Source of the DNA: Actinomadura hibisca NBRC 15177
Lineage (GTDB): Bacteria > Actinomycetota > Actinomycetes > Streptosporangiales > Streptosporangiaceae
Assembly (NCBI RefSeq): GCF_001552635.1
Contig: NZ_BCRO01000020.1
Coordinates: forward strand, 37,419 to 101,418
Direction: 5' to 3'
Length of the DNA stretch: 64,000 nucleotides
The position numbers and the translations under genes are program-made. This document shows positions 1 through 9,076 of this stretch, piece by piece. Within the stretch, counting starts at the first letter, position 1. Every line of letters starts with the position of its first letter. The notes beneath the pieces are model-generated. The model saw nothing but the letters and a program-made list of their open reading frames with translations. It searched no databases and was not told the DNA's origin.

Positions 1-1
1 C

Positions 2-1405
<1,404 letters not shown>

Positions 1406-1440
1406 CCAACCTCCCGGGTTCGGCCGAGACCTGGACGGGG

Positions 1441-1470
1441 CCCCCGACCGCACGGACGCGCGGTCGGGGG
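1441..1470. terminator. Bidirectional hairpin terminator
   Basis: A perfect 11-bp stem (1441-1451 with 1460-1470, 8-nt loop) lies between two convergent genes, the chitinase and the nucleotidyltransferase. There is no U tract, which is usual in actinomycetes. Confidence 0.75.
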
Positions 1471-1481
1471 CTCCTCCGCGT

Positions 1482-2786
1482 TCAGCCCTCCAGCTCGGCC
1501 ACGGCCTCCGCCACCCTGCCGGGGTTGCGGCGGTGGTAGCCGGAACTCCAGTGGTTGGGCAGCAGCCGCTGGGTCTCCGTCACGATCTGCTTGGCCGTCT
1601 CCGCCAGGCCCGCGCTCTCCCGGCCCTGTAGCTCGCGGGCGATGACAACAGCGTCCACCAGGCGCAGGTCGGCCAGCCGCCGCCACACCTCGTCCATGCC
1701 GGAGCGGTCGCGCAGCTCGCGGTACTCCGCGACGTGCGGGGCCATGAGCAGGGCACGCCGCTCGTACCCGTTGTCCGGCAGGGCGTCGGCCTCGGCGAAC
1801 ATCGGCTCCAGGGCGTCGGCGAGCATCCGCTTGTAGTCGTCGGCGTCGCCCTGCACGCCGGGGTACTCCTTGCGGAACTCGTCCCAGTCGACCTCCAGCC
1901 CGCGGAGGGTGTCGGCGGTCGGCGGGGATCCGGCGTGCGCGGGCTCGCCCCGGACCAGGACGTCGAGCAACATCCGGTAGGACGGCCGGGTGTGCACCGC
2001 CAGCAGCCAGGCGTCGTAGAGGTCCTTGCCCTGCGGGTAGACGTCGTCGAGCAACCACTGGAGCTTCCAGGCCAGCGACAGCTCGGGGGTGGCGGCGTTC
2101 AGCAGCGGCGGCTCGCCGCCGTCGGCGCGCGGGACCTCGGTCAGCGCGGGCGGGGCGGGCAGCGCCTCGTTGAACACGAAGTCGAGCTGGACGGTGCCGC
2201 GCGGCAGCCCTCCGGCCTCCCACGGCAGCACCAGGCGGCGGCCCGGCACCCGGTCGTAGGTCCAGATGTCGGAGTAGAGCGCGTCGTCGGCGACGAGCGT
2301 GACCAGGTCGCCGGAGTCGCGCAGGGACATGTCCTCGGCGGCCTGCGCGACGCCGCGCAACATCGCCACCGACCGCTCGTCGTAGACGCCCCACTCCTGC
2401 GGGACCACCACGAAGTCGAGGTCGCCGGGCTCGCGCGCCGGAAGCCCGTACCAGGCGCGCAGCAGCACGCTGCCGCGCAGCACCAGGTGCTCGCCCCAGC
2501 GCGAGGCGGCGATCGCCGCGAGCACGTGGTCCACCGCGCGCCGTCGGGCCTCGTACCAGCGCGTCTGCTGCTCCTGGGACGGGAAGCTCGGCTCCCCGGC
2601 GCGCATCGCCTTGGTGTGCTGCTTGAGCGCGGGGTCGAACACCGGCAGCTGCACGGTGCCCGGCACCGGCAGCAGGGTGGGCGGCAGGCCCAGCCTCTTG
2701 CTCTCCTCCGGCGTCGGGGGCCTCGGCGGCAACCGCTTGTCCTCCCAGGGGCCCCAGCCCAGCTCGTCCCACCGGTCCTCGGTCAT
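1482..2786 (-). CDS. AbiEii/AbiGii-like nucleotidyltransferase
   Basis: The 434-residue protein has the minimal nucleotidyltransferase core: a GS motif (about residues 105-106) followed by DLDF (Asp122, Asp124) and a third carboxylate in QLDF (Asp202). A C-terminal Lys then GKDLYDAW (about 253-260) resembles the K...RD/KD...DL helix of AbiEii/DUF1814 proteins. These enzymes transfer nucleotides to tRNA or other targets and act as toxins in AbiE-type abortive-infection systems. The start ATG at 2786 overlaps the stop of the upstream partner by 4 nt (ATGA), so the two are translationally coupled. The partner does not look like the usual winged-helix AbiEi antitoxin. A toxin role is inferred; a housekeeping nucleotidyltransferase is possible. 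Confidence 0.8.
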   Translation of the reverse strand: MTEDRWDELGWGPWEDKRLPPRPPTPEESKRLGLPPTLLPVPGTVQLPVFDPALKQHTKAMRAGEPSFPSQEQQTRWYEARRRAVDHVLAAIAASRWGEHLVLRGSVLLRAWYGLPAREPGDLDFVVVPQEWGVYDERSVAMLRGVAQAAEDMSLRDSGDLVTLVADDALYSDIWTYDRVPGRRLVLPWEAGGLPRGTVQLDFVFNEALPAPPALTEVPRADGGEPPLLNAATPELSLAWKLQWLLDDVYPQGKDLYDAWLLAVHTRPSYRMLLDVLVRGEPAHAGSPPTADTLRGLEVDWDEFRKEYPGVQGDADDYKRMLADALEPMFAEADALPDNGYERRALLMAPHVAEYRELRDRSGMDEVWRRLADLRLVDAVVIARELQGRESAGLAETAKQIVTETQRLLPNHWSSGYHRRNPGRVAEAVAELEG

Positions 2787-3409
2787 GGGCGGGTCTCCTC
2801 CTCGATCCAGCCGTCGTCCAGCGAGGCGTCGCCGTCGAACACCACGTACTCCCGCTCCACCGAGACGATCTCGTGGCCGTCCAGCGCGGCCACCAGCGCT
2901 TCCAGCCGCCGCACGGCGGTGCGCGACCCGACGCCGCGGCAGCGCTGGGTGACGAACCGCTCGTGCCGCCCGTCGGCGCGGACGCGGCGGGCGTTGCGCG
3001 ACAGGTGCGCGGCGTGCGGGCGCGCGGCGGCGGCGAGGGCGGCGGTGTCGGCGGCCGGGTCCAGCAGGAGCTTGACGTGGTGCTCGAAGTAGTAGCGGCC
3101 CGGGTCGGGCGCGTCGGCGTCGTGCTCGGGCACCCCGGCGTTGAACGGCGACGCCTCGATCTTGAGCCGGGTCACCGGGTGGCCGTCGGCGCGCAGCCGC
3201 GCCGCCACGTCCTCGGCCCGCGCCCGCGCGGCGTCCAGCGTGCCGCGCGTGCGCAGGGTCAGCATCGGCTGGGAGGGCACCCGGCCCCGGTCCAGCACGA
3301 TGTGGGCGAACTTGAGCCCGCGCTCCGCCGCCCACCGCTCGACCGCGTCGATCTCGGCCGCGGGGCAGGAGACGGTCAGGTGGGTCTCGAAGTCGCCGGT
3401 GAAGTCCAC
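2783..3409 (-). CDS. Protein of unknown function coupled to the nucleotidyltransferase
   Basis: No family is recognised. The ~208-residue soluble protein has an N-terminal region starting FETHLTV and a central FEHHVKLLL motif, and it looks like an alpha/beta fold with no helix-turn-helix, signal peptide or membrane segment. I prefer GTG at 3409 because GGGAG lies about 10 nt upstream; an in-frame TTG at 3439 would add ten residues. Its last codons overlap the nucleotidyltransferase start by 4 nt, so the products are probably made together and may interact. It is the first gene of the two-gene unit and faces a disrupted HAD gene across a short divergent region. Confidence 0.75.
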   Translation of the reverse strand: MDFTGDFETHLTVSCPAAEIDAVERWAAERGLKFAHIVLDRGRVPSQPMLTLRTRGTLDAARARAEDVAARLRADGHPVTRLKIEASPFNAGVPEHDADAPDPGRYYFEHHVKLLLDPAADTAALAAAARPHAAHLSRNARRVRADGRHERFVTQRCRGVGSRTAVRRLEALVAALDGHEIVSVEREYVVFDGDASLDDGWIEEETRP

Positions 3410-3500
3410 GTCACAGATGCTCCCAAACCCCACTGACAACGGGACACCGGTTTATCGTCGGAACAGTGGACCGGAGGAGCCTGCTGACATTCCGCGCCGC

Positions 3501-4197
3501 ATGATCGAGGCGGTGCTGTTCGACCTGGACGGGACGCTGCTGGACCACGCGGGGGCGGCGGCCGACGCGCTGACCGACGTCCAGCCGGACGCGGACGCCA
3601 CGCGTTGGGCGGAGCTGAACGACCTGGGCGTGGACCGGTATCTGGCGGGCGAGTTGACGTTCGCCGAGCAGCGCCGCTTCCGGGTGAAGACCCTCGCGCG
3701 CGAGCTGGGGCTAGGCAGTGTTTCAAAGTCCCGGCCCAGGGGGCTCGCCTGGCGGCTCGCCCCCTGACCGTGCCTTGGCGAGTGCCACATCGCTTCGCGA
3801 TCTGTCGCGGCGGGGCTCGCCTTCGGCTTCGCCCCGCCGGGACAGTTAGTCACTCGCGCGGTGGCTGAGGCCTTTGAGACAGGCCCTAGACGAGTGGGAG
3901 GACGCCCGCGCCGACGCGTGGTTCGCCTCCTACCTGGCCCGCTACGAGGCGAGGTGGCGCGCGTTCCCCGACGTCGCGCCCGCGCTGGCGGGGCTGGCCG
4001 GGCTCCGGCTCGGCGTGGTCACCAACGGGGAAGCCACCCAGCAACGCGCCAAGCTGGCCCGGCTGGACGTGGACGCGACGGCCGCGACGTCGGCGGGCCT
4101 GCGCGGCGTCTGGCTGGACCGCCTGAACACCCGGCCGCCGGAGGGCCTGCCGGTCCCCCGGATCACCACGCTGATCGACCTGCCCGCACTGCTGTAG
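3501..4197 (+). pseudogene. HAD-family hydrolase, broken by a MITE and an internal deletion
   Basis: The N-terminal part reads MIEAVLFDLDGTLLDH, the HAD motif I with both catalytic aspartates. At codon ~71 the frame enters a 175-bp insertion (3711-3889) and stops. Removing the insertion together with one CTAG copy restores the frame exactly, giving ...ELGLDEWEDARADAW... and on through LGVVTNGE (motif II) to a stop at 4197. A second lesion is visible: KLARLD runs straight into VDATAATSAGLRGVWLDR, so the stretch that should carry motif III lysine and the motif IV GD pair is missing. Both defects mean no functional HAD phosphatase. ATG 3501 has no close ribosome binding site. Confidence 0.85.
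3711..3889 (+). mobile_element. MITE-like element, copy A (171-bp body flanked by CTAG)
   Basis: The body (3715-3885) has no coding capacity. It is flanked by CTAG on both sides (3711-3714 and 3886-3889), fitting a target duplication of CTAG or of the central TA. The ends form imperfect inverted repeats: CTAGGCAGTGTTTCAAAG on the left and, read inward from the right, CTAGGGCCTGTCTCAAAG (14 of 18 match). The interior contains GC-rich hairpins. An inverted near-identical copy lies at 45237-45457. Target choice and ends fit non-autonomous relatives of IS5-family elements that insert at CTAG; no matching intact transposase is in the window. Confidence 0.85.
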
Positions 4198-4638
4198 TCA
4201 GCGCTCCAGCGGCGCGTCGCAGACGGCGCACACGTAGTGGTCGTCCTTGACGATGGCGAGCTGCCCGCAGGCACCGCAGCGTCGGAACACGTACTCGGCG
4301 GTGAAGCCGTCGGGGTGGCGCAGCCCGGCGCGGTCGAGCGCGGCGGCGACGGCGGGCCACGACTCCGGGCCAGGGCAGTAGCCGGTGGACTGGTTAGAGA
4401 CCTCGACGACCTCTCCCCCGGCGAAGGTGATCTCGCCTGCCGCGAGCACGGGCGCACCGCCCGCGCATGCGACGTGCTCGCTGCGCTGGGGTGCGAGCAG
4501 CAGGGTTCCGTCCAGGGCGACGACGTAGGTGAACGGCTCGTCGGCGTCCCGGTCGCCCATCTCCCCGAGGGGCACGCCGCCCGGCCCGTCCACCGCTGCG
4601 AGCAGGTCGGCGGGGCCGACGTAGGGGTAGGCGCGCAT
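4198..4638 (-). CDS. Hypothetical protein with C-terminal zinc ribbon
   Basis: The 146-residue protein carries two CxxC pairs near its C-terminus (Cys121/124 and Cys137/140), with the spacing of a zinc ribbon. The N-terminal part (PYVGPADLLAAV, FTYVVALDGTLLLAPQRSEHVACAGG) resembles small actinobacterial proteins of unknown function. No signal peptide or membrane segment is seen. It is convergent with the broken HAD gene; their stop codons are adjacent. The ATG at 4638 is the only good start. Function unknown. Confidence 0.7.
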   Translation of the reverse strand: MRAYPYVGPADLLAAVDGPGGVPLGEMGDRDADEPFTYVVALDGTLLLAPQRSEHVACAGGAPVLAAGEITFAGGEVVEVSNQSTGYCPGPESWPAVAAALDRAGLRHPDGFTAEYVFRRCGACGQLAIVKDDHYVCAVCDAPLER

Positions 4639-4716
4639 GGCTCGATTATCCAGGTGACCGATCTGCGGTCGGTCGCCTACCGTGGAGGCTTCAGGACGTC
4701 ACGAGCAGGAAGATCC

Positions 4717-4833
4717 GATGGCCTTTCACGAGGTGGGGCGGCGAGCTAGCCGCGCCGAGCTGGGGGACGAGCAGTCGTGCCCGGCCCGGCTCGGCGGTGT
4801 GCGCCGTCATCCCATCGACCTCGTGAGGCCGTC
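4717..4833 (+). promoter_or_regulatory. Structured alaS leader that can sequester the ribosome binding site
   Basis: Bases 4717-4734 can pair with 4818-4833 over about 16 bp, interrupted only by a 2-nt TT bulge and one G-U. The 3' arm contains the GAGG ribosome binding site of alaS and ends 2 nt before its ATG. The 83 nt between the arms can form further stems (for example GCGGC/GCCGC at 4737-4752). Such a fold would block initiation unless opened. It lacks a T-box core sequence, so the trigger is unknown. Confidence 0.55.
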
Positions 4834-4835
4834 CC

Positions 4836-7469
4836 ATGCGCTCTGCTGACATCCGTTCGACCTTCCTGGACTTCTTCCGCGAGCGCGACCACCGCGTCGT
4901 GCCGTCCAGCCCGCTGGTGCCGTCCGATCCGACGCTGCTGCTGACCAACGCGGGCATGAACCAGTTCAAGCCCTGCTTCCTGGGCGAGCGCACGCCCCCG
5001 CACCGGCGCATGGCGTCGGTGCAGAAGTGCGCGCGCACCTCCGACATCGGGAACGTGGGCCGCACCTCGCGGCACGGCACGTTCTTCGAGATGCTCGGCA
5101 ACTTCTCGTTCGGCGACTACTTCAAGGACGAGATCATCCCCTGGTCGTGGGAGCTGCTGACCCGCCACTACGGCCTGGACCCCGGCCGGCTGTGGGTGAC
5201 CGTCTACCTGGACGACGACGAGGCCGAGCGCGTCTGGCGCCGGATCGGCGTCCCGGCCGAGCGGATCCAGCGGCTCGGGATGGCCAACAACCACTGGTCG
5301 ATGGGTGTTCCGGGGCCGTGCGGCCCGTCGTCGGAGCTGCACTACGACCGGGGTCCGGCGTTCGGGCGCGAGGGCGGCCCGGCGGTGGACGGCGAGCGCT
5401 ACCAGGAGTTGTGGAACCTCGTGTTCATGCAGAGCCTGCGCGGTCCGGGCGGCGATAAGGACGGCTACCCGATCGTCGGGAAGCTGCCCACGCGCAACAT
5501 CGACACCGGCCTCGGCCTGGACCGGCTCGCGGCGATCCTGCAAGGCGTGGACTCGATCTGCGAGACCGACCTTGTCGCGCCGACGCTGCTGCGCGTGCAG
5601 GAGCTGGCGGGACGCGCCTACCGGGGGCGCGGCGGCGGTGAGGAGTCGGTGTCGTTCCGGATCGTCGCCGAGCACGCGCGCTCGATCGTGTTCCTGATCG
5701 CCGACGGCGCGCTGCCGTCGCCGGACGGCGCGGGCTACGTGGTGCGGCGGCTGGCGCGGCGCGCGATCCAGCACGCGCGGCTGCTGGGCGTCGATGAGCC
5801 GGTGCTGCCGCTGCTGACCGGCAGCGTCGTGGACACGCTGGGCGAGGCGTGGCCCGAGCTGGTCGAGCGGCGCGAGCTGATCCGGCAGGTCGTCACGGCC
5901 GAGGAAGAGGGGTTCGAGCGCACGGTGCGGCACGGCTCGCGGGTGCTGGAGAGCGCGATCCGCAAGGCGGACGGTGTTCTCCCGGCGCGCACGGTCTTCG
6001 AACTCAACGACACCCGCGGCTTCCCCGTCGAGCTGGCGCTGGACGCGGCGCGCTCGGCGGGCCTGACGGTGGACGAGGACGAGCTGGAGACGCTGCTGGA
6101 ACAGCGGCGCAGCCAGGCGCGCGAGGGCGGCCGGGACAAGAAGAACTCGGCCGTCGCGCGGCAGGATTTGTATCGCGGGATCGTCACCGAGCACGGCCCG
6201 ACCACGTTCGTGGGCTACGAGACCACCACGGCCGAGACCAGGCTGCTGGCGCTGCTGGGCGACACCGGCCCCGTCGCGTCGGCGGGTCCGGGCGAGCGGA
6301 TCGAGGTGGTGCTCGACCGTACGCCGTTCTACGCGGAGGCGGGCGGCCAGATCGGCGACACCGGGACACTGCGCACCGGCGACGGTGCGCTGTTGCGCGT
6401 GCTGGACACCCGGCACGGCATGGACGACCTGCACGTGCACACGGTTCAAGTGCTGGAAGGCGAGGTGCGTCCGGGCACGACGGCCGAAGCGGTCGTGGAC
6501 GCCGACCGCCGCGCGGCGATCGCGCGTTCGCACAGCGCGACGCACGTGCTGCACGCGATGATGCGCCGGGTGCTGGGCGAGCACGCGACGCAGCGGGGCT
6601 CGCGCGTGGAGCCGGGCCGCCTGCGGTTCGACTTCGCGCACTTCGCGCCGCTGGGCCGGGAGACGTTGCGCACCGTCCAGACCCTGGTCAACGACTACCT
6701 GCTGGCCGATCCCGAAGTCCGCGTGTGGGAGGCCGACCGGGCGACGGCGGAGGAGGCGGGCGCGCTCGCGCTGTTCGGCGAGCGCTACGGCGACCGAGTG
6801 CGGATCGTGGACATCGGCGCGGCGTCGCGCGAGTTGTGCGGCGGCACGCACGTGGCGCACGGCGCGCAGGCGGGCCCGGTGCATCTGCTGGGCGAGTCGT
6901 CGGTCGGCACGGGCCTGCGCAGGGTCGAGGCGCTGACGGGCCCCGACGCGCTCCGCCACGTCGATCACCAGCAGGTGTTGCTGGCAGAGCTGGCCGACCT
7001 GTTGCAGGTCCCGGCGGACGACGCGCCGGGCCGCCTGCGGCAGCGCCTGGAGGTGCTGGCCAAGGCGCAGCGCAACCTGGAGAAACTGCGCGCGGCCGAC
7101 CTCGGCAGGCGCGCGGACGGCCTGGTGCGCGAGGCGGAGCGGCTGGACGGCGGCTGGCTGGTGGCGCGGGCGGTGCCCGACGTGTCCGGCGACGACCTGC
7201 GCCCGCTGGCGGCGCGGGTGCTGGAGCGGCGGCCCGGCGCGGTGGTGCTCGGCACCGCCGACGGCGGGCGGGCGCTGCTGGTGGCGGCGGTGACGTCCGG
7301 GGCGGTCGGCGTCCCGGCGAGCGCGCTGCTGCGGGAGGCGGCGCGGGCGGTCGGCGGCGGGACCGGCGGCAAGGGCGCGGTGGCGAACGCGGGCGGCCGT
7401 CGTCCGGAGAAGCTGGGCGAGGCGATCGAGCTGGCGGCGCGGACGGCCCGGCGGACCCTGACCGGATGA
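4836..7469 (+). CDS. alaS: Alanine--tRNA ligase
   Basis: The 877-residue protein has the complete AlaRS architecture. The N-terminal class II core includes TLLLTNAGMNQFKP and TSDIGNVGRTSRHGTFFEM. The editing domain holds the zinc-binding HSATHVLH (about residue 565) and CGGTH (about 667). The C-terminal DHHA1-type domain ends with the GGGTGGK...AGGR glycine-rich motif. It charges tRNA-Ala and clears Ser/Gly mischarging. The usual actinomycete alaS neighbours (ruvX, mltG, aroE) are absent: it sits between a zinc-ribbon gene and a small unknown gene. It may therefore be a second, paralogous alaS, for instance a resistant or conditional copy. A structured leader precedes it. Confidence 0.95.
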   Translation: MRSADIRSTFLDFFRERDHRVVPSSPLVPSDPTLLLTNAGMNQFKPCFLGERTPPHRRMASVQKCARTSDIGNVGRTSRHGTFFEMLGNFSFGDYFKDEIIPWSWELLTRHYGLDPGRLWVTVYLDDDEAERVWRRIGVPAERIQRLGMANNHWSMGVPGPCGPSSELHYDRGPAFGREGGPAVDGERYQELWNLVFMQSLRGPGGDKDGYPIVGKLPTRNIDTGLGLDRLAAILQGVDSICETDLVAPTLLRVQELAGRAYRGRGGGEESVSFRIVAEHARSIVFLIADGALPSPDGAGYVVRRLARRAIQHARLLGVDEPVLPLLTGSVVDTLGEAWPELVERRELIRQVVTAEEEGFERTVRHGSRVLESAIRKADGVLPARTVFELNDTRGFPVELALDAARSAGLTVDEDELETLLEQRRSQAREGGRDKKNSAVARQDLYRGIVTEHGPTTFVGYETTTAETRLLALLGDTGPVASAGPGERIEVVLDRTPFYAEAGGQIGDTGTLRTGDGALLRVLDTRHGMDDLHVHTVQVLEGEVRPGTTAEAVVDADRRAAIARSHSATHVLHAMMRRVLGEHATQRGSRVEPGRLRFDFAHFAPLGRETLRTVQTLVNDYLLADPEVRVWEADRATAEEAGALALFGERYGDRVRIVDIGAASRELCGGTHVAHGAQAGPVHLLGESSVGTGLRRVEALTGPDALRHVDHQQVLLAELADLLQVPADDAPGRLRQRLEVLAKAQRNLEKLRAADLGRRADGLVREAERLDGGWLVARAVPDVSGDDLRPLAARVLERRPGAVVLGTADGGRALLVAAVTSGAVGVPASALLREAARAVGGGTGGKGAVANAGGRRPEKLGEAIELAARTARRTLTG

Positions 7470-7524
7470 CCATGCCCGCTTTGCGGCGTATCGTCCGCTT
7501 CAAGGACAGCGGAGGGAGCCGCCG

Positions 7525-8025
7525 GTGTTGCGCGTGTTCTGTTTCGAGACCCTGGCCGTCACCGTCGAGGACGTCTACCTGCGCGACCCCGATCCCGACC
7601 GGGGCGGCGACGAGCGCGGCGTGCGGGTCGAGCTGCGGTTGCTGGAGCAGCGGCCCTGGCGCGGCTCGCCGAACGCCTCCCAGGCCGTCGTCGTGGACCG
7701 CGCCGTCTGGCGGGGCGACTTCCTGGAGTCGGTGGCGGGCGGGCCCGGCACCAAGGACCGGATGCACCACCACCCCGGGATGGTCGGCGACGAGCCGGGA
7801 CGGCGGACCTTCTCCGCCGAGCTGACGCAGGACCCGATGGGCTGGCTGCGCGGGACGCTCGCCGACGTCGTCCCCCTGCTGGAGATCGCCGACGTGCCGG
7901 ACGCCGCCGCGCACCGTCCCGCCGCCGAGGCGCTGCGCGACGCGTTGCACGAGGTGGTCGGCACGGTCGCGACCACGCTCGGGGAGGTCCGGGCCGGAAC
8001 GCTCGCGACCTCCCCGACGCGGTAG
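7525..8025 (+). CDS. Hypothetical protein downstream of alaS
   Basis: This is a 166-residue soluble protein with GTG start at 7525 and a GGAGGGAG ribosome binding site just upstream. It begins LRVFCFETLAVTVEDVYLRDPDPDRGGDE and has a short His-rich stretch (MHHHPGM) near residue 75. No known domain, signal peptide or membrane segment is recognised. It lies 55 nt after alaS on the same strand, so co-transcription is possible, and is convergent with the alcohol dehydrogenase gene. Function unknown. Confidence 0.7.
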   Translation: MLRVFCFETLAVTVEDVYLRDPDPDRGGDERGVRVELRLLEQRPWRGSPNASQAVVVDRAVWRGDFLESVAGGPGTKDRMHHHPGMVGDEPGRRTFSAELTQDPMGWLRGTLADVVPLLEIADVPDAAAHRPAAEALRDALHEVVGTVATTLGEVRAGTLATSPTR

Positions 8026-8028
8026 CGG

Positions 8029-9063
8029 TCAGCCGTTGGGCAGGATCACCGCACGGCCGTTGATCTTGCCTTCGTGCAGCCGCTCGTAGGCCAGCGGCGC
8101 GTCGTCGATGCCGTAGGTCTCCACGTGCACGTTGATCGCCCCGGCGCGGGCGAGGTCCAGCACCTCGACCAGCTCGGCGCGGCTGCCCCAGTACGGGGCG
8201 CGGACCGCCGCGTCGTAGGCGAGCATCCCGAAGCCGACCTTGGCCGCGCCGCCCCCGATGCCGACGATCGCCACCTCAGCCTCGGTCCCGGCGACGGCGG
8301 CGGCGAGGTCGGCGGTCGGCTGCGCGCCGACGAAGTCGAACACCGCCTGCGCGCCCAGGCCGCCGGTCAGCTCGCGCACCTTGCCGGCCGCGTCGGCGTC
8401 GGACAGCACGGCGTCGTGCGCGCCGACGCGGCGGGCCAGCTCCAGCTTCTCCTCGGTGACGTCCAGCGCGATCACCCGGGCCGGGCTGAGCGCGCGCAGC
8501 AGCTGGATAGCGACGTGCCCGAGCCCGCCGGTGCCGATCACCACGGCGGTGCCGCCCGGCAGCAGGCGCGGCAGCGCACTCTTGATCGCGTGGTACGGCG
8601 TGAGGCCCGCGTCGGTCAGCGGCACGTTGGCGACCGGGTCGAGCCCGCCGAGCGGGACGAGGTGGCGCGGGTCGTCCACCAGCATGTACTCGGCGATCGC
8701 GCCGGGCGCGCCGAGCCCCGGCGGGCGGATGCCGAGCTCACCGGCGCGCAGGCAGTAGTTCTCCTTGCCCTGGGCGCACATGGCGCAGATGCCGCAGCCC
8801 CACGGCCCGTACACCGCGACCGAGTCGCCGATCTCCACGCCCGTGACACCGTCGCCCAATTCGGCGACGGTGCCCGCGCCCTCGTGGCCCAGCGTCAGCG
8901 GCAGCGGGAACGGGACCTCCGGCCAGCTCATCACGGCGATGTCGGAGTGGCACACCCCGGCCGCCGTCACCTTCAACAACACCTGCCCCGGCCCGGGTTC
9001 GGGCTTGGGCACCTCCACGACCTCGGGGGCCTTCCCCACCTCGCGGTACTGAACAGCCTTCAT
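8029..9063 (-). CDS. Zinc-dependent alcohol dehydrogenase (MDR family)
   Basis: The 344-residue protein has the medium-chain dehydrogenase layout. Catalytic zinc ligands are in GVCHSD (Cys38) and GHEGAG. The structural zinc cluster is CGICAMCAQGKENYC. A Rossmann motif GTGGLGHVAIQL is followed by an acidic ALDVTEE, which favours NAD+ over NADP+. It should oxidise a primary or secondary alcohol or reduce the aldehyde. It is the last gene of a three-gene unit with an SDR and a TetR regulator, separated from the SDR by 13 nt. This suggests a TetR-controlled oxidation pathway; the substrate is not evident. Confidence 0.92.
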   Translation of the reverse strand: MKAVQYREVGKAPEVVEVPKPEPGPGQVLLKVTAAGVCHSDIAVMSWPEVPFPLPLTLGHEGAGTVAELGDGVTGVEIGDSVAVYGPWGCGICAMCAQGKENYCLRAGELGIRPPGLGAPGAIAEYMLVDDPRHLVPLGGLDPVANVPLTDAGLTPYHAIKSALPRLLPGGTAVVIGTGGLGHVAIQLLRALSPARVIALDVTEEKLELARRVGAHDAVLSDADAAGKVRELTGGLGAQAVFDFVGAQPTADLAAAVAGTEAEVAIVGIGGGAAKVGFGMLAYDAAVRAPYWGSRAELVEVLDLARAGAINVHVETYGIDDAPLAYERLHEGKINGRAVILPNG

Positions 9064-9076
9064 CGTCCTCCCCCTC

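Noticed and set aside
4640..4835. T-box riboswitch in the alaS leader
   Set aside because: No AGGGTGGNACCGCG-type core. The nearest word, GGTGGGGCGG, would present UGGG, which does not match the ACCA end of tRNA-Ala.
4746..6968. 740-codon minus-strand open frame opposite alaS
   Set aside because: Arg/Ala/Pro/His-rich composition typical of the antisense frame of a high-GC gene; alaS is unequivocal on the other strand.
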